Positions 47,761-57,198 are shown, numbered from the stretch's first letter. The stretch is 64,000 nt of DNA from Oligoflexus tunisiensis (GCF_001748245.1 NZ_BDFO01000001.1:3437208-3501207), one strand, 5' to 3'. The notes: generated by a model from the sequence alone, not told the origin. Made by a program: numbers and translations.

Positions 47761-48930
47761 ATGAGAGCTCTCTGTTGGAACGGTGTCAATGACCTCCGTG
47801 TGGAAACAGTCCCTGATCCCCGCATCCTGAATCCCCATGACGTCATCCTGCGGGTGACGATGTCCACGACCTGTGGCTCCGATCTGCACATGATTGGAGG
47901 GTACATGCCGACGATGCGGGAAGGCGATATCATCGGCCACGAATTCATGGGTGAGGTGGTGGAAGCCGGTCCCCAGGTGGAAAAAATCAAAGTCGGGGAT
48001 CGCGTGGTGGTTCCTTCCTTCATCTCCTGCGGCAGCTGCTGGTTTTGTCAGCATGATCTTTATTCCCTCTGTGATAATACCAATCCCAATGCCAAACTTC
48101 AGGAACCCTTGCTCGGTTATCCCACGGCCGGCGCCTATGGAGCCACGCATGCGTTTGGTGGCTATGCGGGCGCGCATGCCCAGTATGTGCGCGTGCCCCA
48201 TGCGGACGTGGATTGCTTCAAGGTTCCAGATCATGTCACGGATGAACAGGCAATCTTTCTCTCTGATGCTGTGCCCACCGGTTTCATGGGCGCTGATTTT
48301 TGCTCCATTCAACCCGGTGATACAGTGGCTGTCTGGGGCTGCGGCGGCGTGGGGCTCATGGCCATGGAGAGCGCCCGTCTCATGGGAGCGGAACGGGTGA
48401 TTGCCGTCGACCGTTATCCGGAACGATTGCAGCTGGCTCGCATGAAAGCCGGTGCGGAAACCATCAACTATGAAGAGGTGGACAGTGTGCTTGAGGCGCT
48501 GAAGGAGATGACCAGCGGGCGAGGACCGGATGCCTGTATCGATGCCGTCGGCATGGAGGCGCATGGCACGGGAGTGGGTTACGCCTATGATCGCGTGAAG
48601 CAGGCGCTGCATCTGGCCACCGATCGCGGGGAGGCGCTCCGGGAAGCGATTCTTGCCTGTCGTAAGGGAGGCACGCTGTCCGTTCTTGGCATTTATGGGT
48701 TGATGGATAAGTTTCCGATGGGTTCCATCATGAACAAGGGACTCACCGTCCGCACCGCGCAGCAGCATGGACAGAAGTATCTGCCGCTGCTCATGGACCT
48801 TGTCGCGAGCGGGCGGCTGGATCCGTCCTATCTCGCGACGCATCGCCTGTCCCTGGAGGAGGCGCCGCATGGCTATGAGTTGTTCAAGACGAAGAGGGAA
48901 GGCTGCGTGCGCGCTGTCTTCGTTCCGTAG
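47761..48930 (+). CDS. Zinc-dependent alcohol dehydrogenase (formaldehyde-dehydrogenase-like)
   Basis: 389 aa from ATG 47761 (AAAGGAG upstream). Medium-chain dehydrogenase: catalytic zinc C38, H60/E61 (GHEFMGEV), structural zinc C90, C93, C96 and C104 in SCGSCWFCQHDLYSLC, and cofactor loop VWGCGGVGLMAMESA. The inserted loop after the structural zinc (NPNAKLQEPLLGYPTAGAYG) is typical of glutathione-independent formaldehyde dehydrogenase-like proteins. NAD(P)-linked oxidation of an alcohol or aldehyde hydrate is expected. Single gene. Confidence 0.9.
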   Translation: MRALCWNGVNDLRVETVPDPRILNPHDVILRVTMSTTCGSDLHMIGGYMPTMREGDIIGHEFMGEVVEAGPQVEKIKVGDRVVVPSFISCGSCWFCQHDLYSLCDNTNPNAKLQEPLLGYPTAGAYGATHAFGGYAGAHAQYVRVPHADVDCFKVPDHVTDEQAIFLSDAVPTGFMGADFCSIQPGDTVAVWGCGGVGLMAMESARLMGAERVIAVDRYPERLQLARMKAGAETINYEEVDSVLEALKEMTSGRGPDACIDAVGMEAHGTGVGYAYDRVKQALHLATDRGEALREAILACRKGGTLSVLGIYGLMDKFPMGSIMNKGLTVRTAQQHGQKYLPLLMDLVASGRLDPSYLATHRLSLEEAPHGYELFKTKREGCVRAVFVP

Positions 48931-49030
48931 TTGCGCAGGATGGATGGTCAGCACGGGGCGCGAGTGTTCTCGCGGTCGCAGTCCCGTGAGACGACAAGGC
49001 CTCACGCTGCCCGTCATCTCAAATTCAAAA

Positions 49031-49053
49031 CCGGGTCCCTCAACAGGACCCGG
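49031..49053 (-). terminator. Terminator after the serine protease gene
   Basis: Perfect 8-bp stem CCGGGTCC/GGACCCGG with a 7-nt loop, 8 bp past the stop of the minus-strand protease; TTTTGAATTTG follows on that strand. It also separates the gene from the converging alcohol dehydrogenase. Confidence 0.85.
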
Positions 49054-49061
49054 CCTTATGA

Positions 49062-49925
49062 TTAAGCCTGAGGATCAGCGGGATTTTCCTGATCAGCCGT
49101 AGGCAGGGCTGCGGGTTCGGTGGGCTCTTCCGGAGTGCAGTAAGCATCCATGCCCAGATCCACACCGGAATCCTCCTGGATCCAGCAGATATTGGCATTC
49201 ATGCGACCATAGATGCCGCCTGTGCCGCAGGCGCCGCCGCGGGAGACGACCCCAAACACGCGCCAGTCACCATTTTTCAGCTTCGCAAACGCGGGTCCAC
49301 CGCTATCGCCCTGGCAGGAGTCCTTGCCGTTGTTACCGAGAGAAACTTCATTATCACCGACCTTGGTGATCTCCACATCCACTTCATATTTCACGCCGAA
49401 GCCACCGCCATCACGGTTGCCAAAGCCAACGAGGTAAGCAAAGAGACCGGTTTGGAGCAGCTCCTCGGTTTCATCCGCGTCGGTCAGAACAGGAATGTAC
49501 GCGGATTCAGGAAGATCCAGAGGCTTGTCCAGCACGAGGTAGGCGATATCATTCCAGCCATCCACGTTCCGACTATACTTCGGCGAATAGGCCATTTTCA
49601 CAACTTTATACTGCGCTTCGACCCGACCGCCTTCGTCGCCTTCACCGACATACACACCAATGCGGCTTGGGTTGCTCGAACCTTGAATACAATGAGCAGC
49701 CGTGATGACGAGTTCGGGGTTGATCGCGGAGCCGGTACAGAACATGCGGCCGTTCGAGACGAGAGCCACGGTGGACAACCACTCACCAGCTTTTGTCTTG
49801 ACGCCACCGTATATTTTGGACTCGCTGTCTTGCGGCTCGGACGCACTGCAGCTCAGCAAACCGGCAGTCAAACAAGTCAGACCGAAGGACGCGAGAACTC
49901 CAGGACGGGTAGCTCTGTTGATCAT
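49062..49925 (-). CDS. Trypsin-like serine protease lipoprotein (S1)
   Basis: 287 aa. Type II signal peptide with lipobox LLSC (Cys26), then IYGGVKTKAGEWLSTVAL, the activation/N-terminal site of S1 peptidases (usual IVGG here IYGG). The catalytic triad is complete: H78 (TAAHC), D126 (NDIAYL), S208 (GDSGGP). Residue before the serine motif (KDSCQGDSGG) suggests trypsin-like Arg/Lys specificity from the D six residues upstream. Proline-rich C-terminal tail (EEPTEPAALPTADQENPADPQA). Envelope or secreted protease. Confidence 0.92.
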   Translation of the reverse strand: MINRATRPGVLASFGLTCLTAGLLSCSASEPQDSESKIYGGVKTKAGEWLSTVALVSNGRMFCTGSAINPELVITAAHCIQGSSNPSRIGVYVGEGDEGGRVEAQYKVVKMAYSPKYSRNVDGWNDIAYLVLDKPLDLPESAYIPVLTDADETEELLQTGLFAYLVGFGNRDGGGFGVKYEVDVEITKVGDNEVSLGNNGKDSCQGDSGGPAFAKLKNGDWRVFGVVSRGGACGTGGIYGRMNANICWIQEDSGVDLGMDAYCTPEEPTEPAALPTADQENPADPQA

Positions 49926-50179
49926 GACAGGACCTCATTTGGTGAAAATGGAAAAAAAGCGGCTCTCTAATTGACTATCTAGCCAGTTGACGGTCCGGTT
50001 GGAATGTAGAAAAAATAAATTGCTTCTTTGAGATGCCCGTCAGTCGAGCAGACTGAGCGTCTGTCGCCTTGGGGAGGCGCGTCGCATCCTGGGCCCCGCA
50101 CGGTCTGCGGTCCTGATTGATCTTTGGGGCCCGGCATGCGAATCTCCGGCCACCCCTGGTTTTATGCGAGGACATACTG

Positions 50180-51337
50180 ATGATCGATCGTTCGGTGTTG
50201 GGAAACCACCAGTCTGAATTTTTAAGCCGCCACTGGCAGAAAAAACCTTTGCTGATCCGGAATGCCTTTCCGGGTGGTCTCAATTATGTAAGTGGGGATG
50301 AGCTTGCCGGCCTTGCCAGCCAGGAGGGCATTGACAGTCGGCTCGTCATCGAACACGGACCCAAATCCTGGGAAACCCGTCATGGTCCCTTCGCCGAGGA
50401 TATCTGGGGAACCCTGCCGGCCCACAAATGGACCATTCTGGTCCAGGCCGTGGATCGGCTCCTGCCCGAAGTCTCGCGGCTGCGGGATCGTTTCCGCTTT
50501 CTTCCCAACTGGCGGGTTGATGACATTATGATCTCCTACGCCGTGGATCAGGGTGGGGTCGGAGCGCATACCGATAACTATGATGTGTTTCTGATCCAGG
50601 GCCAGGGCCGTCGACGCTGGGAGATCGGAGCCAACGCCCTCGTGCATCCCGAACTGGAACCGGATCTGGATATGAAGATTCTGAAGCACTTCGAGCCGGT
50701 GGAAAGTTTTGTGCTGGAGCCGGGCGATATGCTTTATCTGCCACCTGGTTTTGCGCACAATGGGGTGGCGCTTGGAGAATCGATCACCTATTCGGTAGGA
50801 TTCCGCGCTCCTCATCAGAAGGAGATGCTGCTCTCCTTCGTGCAATTTTGTAATCAGATTGAGGGCGACGAAATATTTTATACCGATCAGACTATGCCGG
50901 AGAATCGTGAACCCGGTTTGATCCTGCCGGGTGAATTGCAACGTTTGCGTGAACTCATGCTGACTGGTCTGCAGAATGAAGCGAACTTTATGAAATGGAT
51001 CGGCGGATTTCTCACCGAGCCGCGCAGTTTTCATGAAGCTCTCGAGCGACCCGTGACCGAAAAAATCCTACGCGCTGGTCTGAAAAAAGCTCGTCCGGTG
51101 GAGCGTGCGGAAGGCGCGCGATTTGCCTATTATCAGGTCAGTGATAAACTGCATTTTGCAGCGGAAGGTGAGTGTTTTGTGCTGGATCGGTCGCTCACCG
51201 ACCTCGTGGCCCTCCTGTGCCGCGAACAAAGTTATACGGCTGCTGAGCTTCTGGCTCATTCTGAAAAGCTTGGCTTCATGGAACTTTTGTGTCATCTATG
51301 GAATCAATCCTATGTTCGATGGGCCGACGAAGCATGA
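50180..51337 (+). CDS. roxA: RoxA-like cupin oxygenase (ribosomal uL16 arginine hydroxylase)
   Basis: 385 aa from ATG 50180. 2-oxoglutarate/Fe(II) JmjC-type enzyme: iron ligands H130 and D132 (GVGAHTDNYDVF), third H193 (PPGFAHNGVA), in the YcfD/RoxA arrangement, N-terminal HWQKKPLLIRNAF and C-terminal winged-helix region (about 290-385). The E. coli enzyme hydroxylates arginine 81 of ribosomal protein uL16. The HAD phosphatase gene follows 29 bp later on the same strand. Confidence 0.9.
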   Translation: MIDRSVLGNHQSEFLSRHWQKKPLLIRNAFPGGLNYVSGDELAGLASQEGIDSRLVIEHGPKSWETRHGPFAEDIWGTLPAHKWTILVQAVDRLLPEVSRLRDRFRFLPNWRVDDIMISYAVDQGGVGAHTDNYDVFLIQGQGRRRWEIGANALVHPELEPDLDMKILKHFEPVESFVLEPGDMLYLPPGFAHNGVALGESITYSVGFRAPHQKEMLLSFVQFCNQIEGDEIFYTDQTMPENREPGLILPGELQRLRELMLTGLQNEANFMKWIGGFLTEPRSFHEALERPVTEKILRAGLKKARPVERAEGARFAYYQVSDKLHFAAEGECFVLDRSLTDLVALLCREQSYTAAELLAHSEKLGFMELLCHLWNQSYVRWADEA

Positions 51338-51366
51338 TCCGGTGAAAGCCAGCTGAGGGTGGAAGC

Positions 51367-52065
51367 ATGAGTCAGGCGAAAATAGCAGCGTTTTTTGATT
51401 TGGACCGTACCTTGATCTCTGTGAATAGCGCGATACTGTACGCTCGTTTTGAACGCAAACACGGGCGCATCTCGACCCGACAGGTCTTGTCGACGATGGG
51501 TCATTCCCTGCTGTATCACTTGAATATTGGTTCCATGGAAAAAGCCTATGCCAAGGCCATGAGACACTTTACCGGCGTTCTGGAGCATGATCTGGTGCGC
51601 TGGTCCAAGGATTTTTTCGAGGAGGAGGTGAAGCCCCGCTTGCAGCCCGGTGCCATTCCCGTTTTGCAGGCGCATCGGAAGGCCGGGCATGCCCTGGTGT
51701 TGCTGACCAGCAGTTCCTGCTACCAGGCGGACTATGCATGCAAAGCCTGGGGTCTTGATCATTGGATTGCCAATCGCTTTCCCACCGAGGAGGGGCGCTT
51801 GCTCGGTACCTATCATAAACCTTTGGTTTATGCGGATGGGAAGGTTTTTCATGCGAAGGCGTGGGCTCGGGACAGTGGCGTGGATTTGAACCGCTCGTAT
51901 TTTTACACAGATTCCTATTCGGATTTGCCCATGCTGGAAGTGGTGGGGCATCCCATGGTGGTCAACCCCGATCCGAAATTGCGGGCCCATGCTTTGAGAA
52001 ACAAGTGGACGCTCCTGGACTGGCGGCAGGCCGCGAGTGCGATGCCGCGCATGCAGGAAGCATAA
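51367..52065 (+). CDS. HAD subfamily IB phosphatase (SerB-like)
   Basis: 232 aa. Motif I DLDRTLIS (nucleophile D14 region), motif II LLTSSSCYQ, motif III K in KPLVYADGKVFHAKAW and motif IV YTDSYSDLPMLE. The alpha-helical cap between I and II and the length fit HAD-IB hydrolases such as SerB-like or CicA-like phosphatases. Substrate unknown. The last 50 bp, including the stop, are duplicated just downstream. Confidence 0.9.
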   Translation: MSQAKIAAFFDLDRTLISVNSAILYARFERKHGRISTRQVLSTMGHSLLYHLNIGSMEKAYAKAMRHFTGVLEHDLVRWSKDFFEEEVKPRLQPGAIPVLQAHRKAGHALVLLTSSSCYQADYACKAWGLDHWIANRFPTEEGRLLGTYHKPLVYADGKVFHAKAWARDSGVDLNRSYFYTDSYSDLPMLEVVGHPMVVNPDPKLRAHALRNKWTLLDWRQAASAMPRMQEA

Positions 52066-52135
52066 GTTTATCAGGAGCTGAGTTTTGGATTGGCGGCACG
52101 CAACGAGTGCGATGCCGCGCATGCAGAAAGCGTAG
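52016..52135. repeat. Direct duplication of the HAD gene 3' end
   Basis: A 50-bp segment coding the last residues and stop (52016-52065) recurs at 52086-52135 with about eight substitutions, 70 bp offset. It fills the space up to the converging gene at 52138. Confidence 0.88.
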
Positions 52136-52137
52136 CA

Positions 52138-53094
52138 TCAGAAGCTGCGATTGATGCTCAACATCAGACCAGGATCACTCCGGGGCACGAGGTGCAGCTT
52201 CATATTCCAAAGACGTGGCATCTCTTCGACTTCTTCGACAGCGGTATCGGCCAGCTTTTCCCCTGCTGTGGGCGGAAGGATATCAGACCGACGTCTGGAT
52301 TTTTTGCTTTTCTTGCTGCTGCTGCTGCCGCCGCCAAAGAAGAGTCCATCCAGAACACTGAGACCATAGCCGCCGGCTGCAACCGCAACCATCAGCGTCT
52401 GGTTGCTCTGCGCTGCTTTCACAAAGGCTTCATTCTGATCCAGGAAATCCAGGGTTTCCTGATCCACAGCCTGGCCAGCTGCCTGACGAGCCAGCGCGTC
52501 CTGACCAATGGCATCAGCATCCTTGTTGGCTTTGGTAATCTCATTATTATAATAGAGAAAGCCGACCACACCTGCGACTTGAGCGCCGCCGTAAAGCAAA
52601 CCCTTGCCAATCTGTCCATCCATGAGATAGCCAATGCCAAAGGGAATATAAGGTGTCAGCGAACTGCTGCTGCCGCCGCCACTGCTTTTCGATGACATTT
52701 TTTCGTCACCGAAATCATCGCCCATGTCGTCATCCCCACCACCGCCTCCTTTTTTGGCTTTGGCGAAGAGCTTCCGCACGCCCTTGTCTTTGACGACATC
52801 ACGCGGGATGCTTGCATCCGAATCCAGTTTCAAAGCCTTGTTGAACAGGGACTCCGCTTTGCTCTTCTTGCCCATCTTGGCTGCGGCTGCACCCATCAGG
52901 ACCATGGCTTCGGCCTTGTCCGTCTTGTCCTTGGACTTTTTCACTACAGCCGAAAGAATCTTGTAGGCCTTCGAGTAGTCCTCATCTTTAAAAGCCTTCA
53001 TGCCTTTGGTGTAGCTATTGCCGAACGCATGACCGCTGATCAAGAGCCAGCTGCCGAAGAGCCAAATAAGGAATCGGCTCCATTGAGTGTTCAT
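52138..53094 (-). CDS. Exported TPR protein of unknown function
   Basis: 318 aa. Signal peptide ends near SGHAFG|N. TPR-like helices at about 25-95 (KGMKAFKDEDYSKAYKILSAVVKK, AESLFNKALKLDSDASI), a glycine/aspartate-rich linker (about 114-150), then two or three membrane-like segments (LTPYIPFGIGYLMDGQIGKGLLYGGAQVAGVVGFLYY, MVAVAAGGYGLSVLDGLFFGG) with the G-x-x-N/D-G-Q motif of DUF5683-like envelope proteins. C-terminal serine/lysine-rich stretch. Periplasmic scaffold or outer-membrane-associated; function unknown. Confidence 0.75.
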   Translation of the reverse strand: MNTQWSRFLIWLFGSWLLISGHAFGNSYTKGMKAFKDEDYSKAYKILSAVVKKSKDKTDKAEAMVLMGAAAAKMGKKSKAESLFNKALKLDSDASIPRDVVKDKGVRKLFAKAKKGGGGGDDDMGDDFGDEKMSSKSSGGGSSSSLTPYIPFGIGYLMDGQIGKGLLYGGAQVAGVVGFLYYNNEITKANKDADAIGQDALARQAAGQAVDQETLDFLDQNEAFVKAAQSNQTLMVAVAAGGYGLSVLDGLFFGGGSSSSKKSKKSRRRSDILPPTAGEKLADTAVEEVEEMPRLWNMKLHLVPRSDPGLMLSINRSF

Positions 53095-53219
53095 CGGATC
53101 CCACCTCGCATCTCTATGGTCACCATTGGGCTATCGGCAAAACTCTTAAGGTGTTGAGGACAGAGCTGAAAAAACCTGGAGGGCCTGTTCCAAAATTGGG
53201 CAGGAGGCCGATTATAAAA

Positions 53220-54437
53220 TTAAATTCTGTGGGAATAGCGAGGGGTTAGGGAAGCGAGGGGGCCGGCGGCCCGGGCTAGAGAATTTTCCGCAGGTGTCGC
53301 CCAGTGCTGGTCCCAGGTCTCCAGGTAGGGCCGCATTACGCGGCGATGCAGGGGAGGGACCAGGGCGATCAGGATCATGGTCATGTACCCGAAGGGAAGG
53401 GTCGGCGCCTCCGGCCGGGGTTCCAAACGCCAGAAGGGCAAATGCCCTGTTTCATGATGATGCGAGTGACGCGTGAGATTAAAAAGAAGCCAACCGCTGA
53501 TGCTGTGATGGCTGTTCCACGAATGACGAAAACCCACCGGCGTCCGGGGCACGCGGACGAGCCCGTAATGTTCGATGAAGTTCACCAGCTCCAGATAGCA
53601 TTTGCCAAGGAGCGCCAGGCCCAGATGCAGCAGCAGACCCGCCACCCCTCCCAGCAGGGCCGTACTGAGCGCGGCGATGGTGAACGACATCAGCCAGCCG
53701 CGCAGCACACGATTGTCGAGCGACCAGACAGGCCGATTCTTATTCATCAAGAACGAGCGTTCAATTTTCCAGGCGCTGAGGTTGCCACCCACGGTGGAAC
53801 GCACGAGGAACTGAAAATACGATTCGCCGCGTCGTGCGGTGGCCGGATCCTCCCAGGTTCCAATCTTGCGATGATGCCCGTAAACATGTTCAATCGCAAA
53901 CGCCCCATCCCAGGTGAAGGCGAGAAGCCAGCGACCTATTTCCGTGATCAAAGGGCTCCAGGTGCGATGAACGAGTTCATGCGCGATATTGGTGGCTGCC
54001 AGGCCCAGGAGCAGGCCCATGCCGAGGAAGCCCCCGAGACGATGCCAGCCGCTCGTGAGGGCCTTGTTTTCGAGAAGGGACCCGTCCAAAATCTGATCCA
54101 AAAAATGCCCCAGGCCCAGGAGATCGTGATCGGCAAACTGCCAGAACAGGACCAGATAGGCGATCAGAAGAAGAGGCAGGTTGGCAAAGAGAAAGGCATT
54201 GAGCAACCATGTGTGTCGATAGCGGGGCTGATCCAAATCCGGTGGCAGCACAGTATCGCCCAGCACGGCGACCGTAATGGTGAACAGCAAGGGGAACCAT
54301 AGCCAGGCTCCGCCGGCACCGAAACTCACGATGGCCAGGACCACCAGCAGATTGCAGTTGGTGTACTTCAGGTAATGACGCACGACAGGTTTTCCTTTGG
54401 GCGTAAGGAGCAGTGTCTTTGCGGTCTTCCTTAGCAC
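53220..54437 (-). CDS. AlkB-like di-iron membrane hydroxylase/desaturase
   Basis: 405 aa from GTG 54437, no ATG nearby. Membrane histidine-box enzyme of the alkane monooxygenase/XylM branch: HELVHR, EHVYGHHRKIG, NFIEHYGL and RHSHHHETGH supply the histidine ligands of a di-iron centre, with at least six hydrophobic segments between them. Could hydroxylate alkanes or fatty acids, or desaturate a lipid. It begins only 21 bp after the barrel-like gene and may be the fourth gene of that unit. Substrate unknown; a rubredoxin partner is not in the window. Confidence 0.85.
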   Translation of the reverse strand: MLRKTAKTLLLTPKGKPVVRHYLKYTNCNLLVVLAIVSFGAGGAWLWFPLLFTITVAVLGDTVLPPDLDQPRYRHTWLLNAFLFANLPLLLIAYLVLFWQFADHDLLGLGHFLDQILDGSLLENKALTSGWHRLGGFLGMGLLLGLAATNIAHELVHRTWSPLITEIGRWLLAFTWDGAFAIEHVYGHHRKIGTWEDPATARRGESYFQFLVRSTVGGNLSAWKIERSFLMNKNRPVWSLDNRVLRGWLMSFTIAALSTALLGGVAGLLLHLGLALLGKCYLELVNFIEHYGLVRVPRTPVGFRHSWNSHHSISGWLLFNLTRHSHHHETGHLPFWRLEPRPEAPTLPFGYMTMILIALVPPLHRRVMRPYLETWDQHWATPAENSLARAAGPLASLTPRYSHRI

Positions 54438-54458
54438 AGCGGATGGCTGAACACAAGT

Positions 54459-55094
54459 TCACAGCGGTGGAAGCGGAGGGGGCGGGGCTGGGATTCTGGG
54501 TTTGATAGTGTCGTCCTTGCGCGGATTGCCCTTGTTGAATTGCAGGCTGACGCCGAAGCTGAAGTCCCGTTTATTCACGGCCGGGCGGAGCTGGATCGCC
54601 GCGACCAAGGCCAATTCCCAAGTCGTGTTGAAGGCATAGTCCAACTGCGCCTCGAGCAACGCACCGAGCTGAAGCCGGTTGTTGGTGCGTTTGATGCTCT
54701 CGTCGATACGGATGCGCGTGATCGTTTGTTCGACAAGCAAAAGAGGTCCGGCCCCAAGTCCGTAGCGGAAAAGGTGGGTCCCGGTCCATTGCAGGGTGCT
54801 GGCCAGCTCGTAAAAATGGTGATGCACCTGAACCGAATCGGCTCGCGGCCGGGTATCACGGGCTATGCCCAGACGGTTATGCACACGTAAACCCCAGGGC
54901 ATACGGATGAACTCATGCAGGTCCCAGCGATAGCGCTGCTCGGTGTCACTGTCCGGCTGCGACACATGAAGGGTCGATAGCCCGAGGCCAATGCTGCCTG
55001 ACGGCAAAATCGGATTCATGATTTCCGCCTGAGCGGAACTCGCCAAAATTGTGAAAAATAGGAGACCAATGCTCCTGAACCTTAAGTCGGGCAT
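54459..55094 (-). CDS. Exported barrel-like protein
   Basis: 211 aa. Signal peptide ends SSAQA|E. The mature part alternates short amphipathic strands (WDLHEFIRMPWGLRVHNRLGIA, HHHFYELASTLQWTGTHLFRYGLGAGPLLLVE, FNTTWELALVAAIQLRPAVN) in outer-membrane barrel manner, then a polyproline tail (RIPAPPPPLPPL). The gene overlaps the protease gene by 13 bp (ATG inside its 3' end). No family recognised. Confidence 0.7.
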   Translation of the reverse strand: MPDLRFRSIGLLFFTILASSAQAEIMNPILPSGSIGLGLSTLHVSQPDSDTEQRYRWDLHEFIRMPWGLRVHNRLGIARDTRPRADSVQVHHHFYELASTLQWTGTHLFRYGLGAGPLLLVEQTITRIRIDESIKRTNNRLQLGALLEAQLDYAFNTTWELALVAAIQLRPAVNKRDFSFGVSLQFNKGNPRKDDTIKPRIPAPPPPLPPL

Positions 55095-56197
55095 GTGAGT
55101 TTCAGCCTTACATTATCCGTATCAAACCACTTGCGGAAAATGTTGCAATAGGCCTCCTGATCCTCAGGCGCCTGAGTGAGAATCGCATTCAGGAGCGCGC
55201 TGTAATCCATCAGATTGTTGTCACGATTTTCCAGCCAATTGTTGCGAAAATCCGGCAGAGAACGGAAGGCTCTCTGCGCCACGCGGAGTGGCGTTTGACC
55301 TGGCAGCTGCGCGATCTCGTAGAGCGCGGAGGCCAGCACCGATCCCTGGCAGTAGAAGCTGCCCGTGCAGACGCCACTGAGCGAGGTGCGCAGGGTCCAG
55401 CTCACCGGCAGGCGTCGCTCCTGATCCAGTTCCGGCAGGGACGCTCCAAATTCCGTCACGCTTTGGGTCACGGCATAAGAGAAATAATCGGACAGACCCT
55501 CGTTCAATCCGGAAAGAAAATTTTCATTCACCGCAAGGATCGTGTCATAGGCCCCACGATCGAAGCGGGCAAACTGATAATCAAAAATATAGTGACCGAA
55601 TTCATGGGCCACGACCCCGAAGTTCATTTTCACGGGCACATGCTCGCGCGAGGCCGTTTTGAAAAACCAGAAGTCCCGCACGCCGGGCAGGTAGGCCGCG
55701 TTCATGGTAGTGCTGACCTCCACGGCCTCGCCATCCTTTTCGCGGCGCAGACGGGGATTGTAGTAAAGGCTGGGCAGCCCGATCGTTTCGAAAGGAATAT
55801 CGAAGTTTTCCACCCAGAAGGCGACCGTGCGTTCATAAACGGAATAGAGCCCGAGCATCTCCATGGTCTGGAAATTCTGCGGGATGACCACACCATCCTC
55901 CAGAATGTAGTCGGTCTGCACCATATGACCGCGATCGCTGTAAACGGCGTCGGGATCCGTGGAGGACATAATTTCCGCGACATCCGCATCCACATTCAGG
56001 GCAGCCTGTCCAATGATCAAGCCTACGGTTCCGCTCATATGATCGACATCCGTGAGCGTCTCGATCTTGACATTGGCGAGCTGATAGCGACCGTCGATCG
56101 ACGTCAGAATACGAGCGATGATCGGATACTCCGGGGTATTTTCCGGAACTGTGCAGGCGGTCAGAACACAGGCTAAAAGAGGCAGACGGAGTTTCAT
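55082..56197 (-). CDS. Gluzincin-type metalloprotease lipoprotein
   Basis: 371 aa from ATG 56197, overlapping the preceding gene's stop as ATGA. Lipobox LTAC (Cys14). Zinc site HEFGH followed by NEGLSDYFSYAV, the HExxH plus downstream E arrangement of thermolysin-like (gluzincin) proteases. Residues before the motif are about 190, and C-terminal part includes CTGSFYC and CNIFRKWF. Likely an envelope endopeptidase. Middle gene of an overlapping set with two barrel-like proteins. Confidence 0.8.
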   Translation of the reverse strand: MKLRLPLLACVLTACTVPENTPEYPIIARILTSIDGRYQLANVKIETLTDVDHMSGTVGLIIGQAALNVDADVAEIMSSTDPDAVYSDRGHMVQTDYILEDGVVIPQNFQTMEMLGLYSVYERTVAFWVENFDIPFETIGLPSLYYNPRLRREKDGEAVEVSTTMNAAYLPGVRDFWFFKTASREHVPVKMNFGVVAHEFGHYIFDYQFARFDRGAYDTILAVNENFLSGLNEGLSDYFSYAVTQSVTEFGASLPELDQERRLPVSWTLRTSLSGVCTGSFYCQGSVLASALYEIAQLPGQTPLRVAQRAFRSLPDFRNNWLENRDNNLMDYSALLNAILTQAPEDQEAYCNIFRKWFDTDNVRLKLTCPT

Positions 56198-56985
56198 CGG
56201 ATGGGAAACCTCCAAAAGAGGTTGGCATATGGCAGGGCCAGAGCATTTTCATAGCTGAGATAAATCGCACCCGCTTCGAAGTGGAAATTGCGCCAGGAAA
56301 AGATCATCGTGGCCATTCCAAAGGCAGGTTTGGCTCTTCCGCTGGTAAAATCGATTTCCCGATTGCCTTCACCAAAACGCTGGGATTCCTGCTCTTCGCT
56401 CGCATAGATCGGGCGCAGCAGGGTGGCAGAAAAGGCCACATGTCGGTTAATGACACCATCCCAACCGATCATGGGAGTCACCAGATGCAGGCTGGACCCC
56501 CCGTCCCGACTGAACGACATCACGAGACCATCCATCAGACCGAAATTCAGATGCTGGTGCGTGGTTATCTTATAGCTGGTGATCACACCATGCAGAGAGA
56601 GCAGCAAACGTTCATTGCCACTGGTAAAGAAGAAACTATGGCTGTTGAAGGAAGTTTGAAAATTGCTGGTGGTAAACATCCGATGCTTGAGTGAGAAATT
56701 CCAGAGTGGCGGTTGAATGACATACGCAAGGCCCTGCAAGCCCAGTTCCAGGTCCGGGGTAATCCCAGCTTGCGCATTTCCATAGACAGAAACTTGAAAT
56801 TCTTTTGGCTGCAGAAGATGCGCATTGAAAAGATGATGAATGGAATCGGCGCTGTCAAATTCACCATAGCCAGCGCCATTAAAACATATTAAACCTACCA
56901 AGAAGGCGTGTTTTGCGGCCGAAATGGCGTGTTTTGACCAAATTCTCCGCCACGGTGAAGCAAACCGACGCCAACACTGCATCAT
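56194..56985 (-). CDS. Barrel-like exported protein, first gene of the protease unit
   Basis: 263 aa from ATG 56985 (or 56982); start uncertain as several in-frame starts exist upstream. A hydrophobic export signal AISAAKHAFLVGLICFNGAG follows a basic leader. The rest has repeated amphipathic strands (e.g. NFSLKHRMFTTSNFQTSFN, HLNFGLMDGLVMSFSRDG, FEAGAIYLSYENALALPYANLFWRF), matching an outer-membrane barrel ending in an aromatic strand. Stop overlaps the protease start by 4 bp. Not assigned to a family. Confidence 0.68.
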   Translation of the reverse strand: MMQCWRRFASPWRRIWSKHAISAAKHAFLVGLICFNGAGYGEFDSADSIHHLFNAHLLQPKEFQVSVYGNAQAGITPDLELGLQGLAYVIQPPLWNFSLKHRMFTTSNFQTSFNSHSFFFTSGNERLLLSLHGVITSYKITTHQHLNFGLMDGLVMSFSRDGGSSLHLVTPMIGWDGVINRHVAFSATLLRPIYASEEQESQRFGEGNREIDFTSGRAKPAFGMATMIFSWRNFHFEAGAIYLSYENALALPYANLFWRFPIR

Positions 56986-57198
56986 GCGACCATCCTGAAC
57001 TTGTATGGCTTTCACTTTAGCACAGCTCGCGATCATCGAGAACCTTTGGTGCGAGGGTTTTTTGGAGTTGACAGGTTCAAGTGGCCTCATTACTTATAAT
57101 GATCTTTACTCAAGCGAAAGATTCAAGCTCCCTATAGAGCAGGGGTTCCCGTGCGAGAAGAGAGGGATGAATCAAGGCAACACGAGAGGTGGGAAAAC

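Noticed and set aside
50000..50170. tRNA-like or riboswitch-like folding in the spacer before roxA
   Set aside because: Short GC-rich inverted pieces exist, but no cloverleaf, CCA-type end or known riboswitch core could be built.
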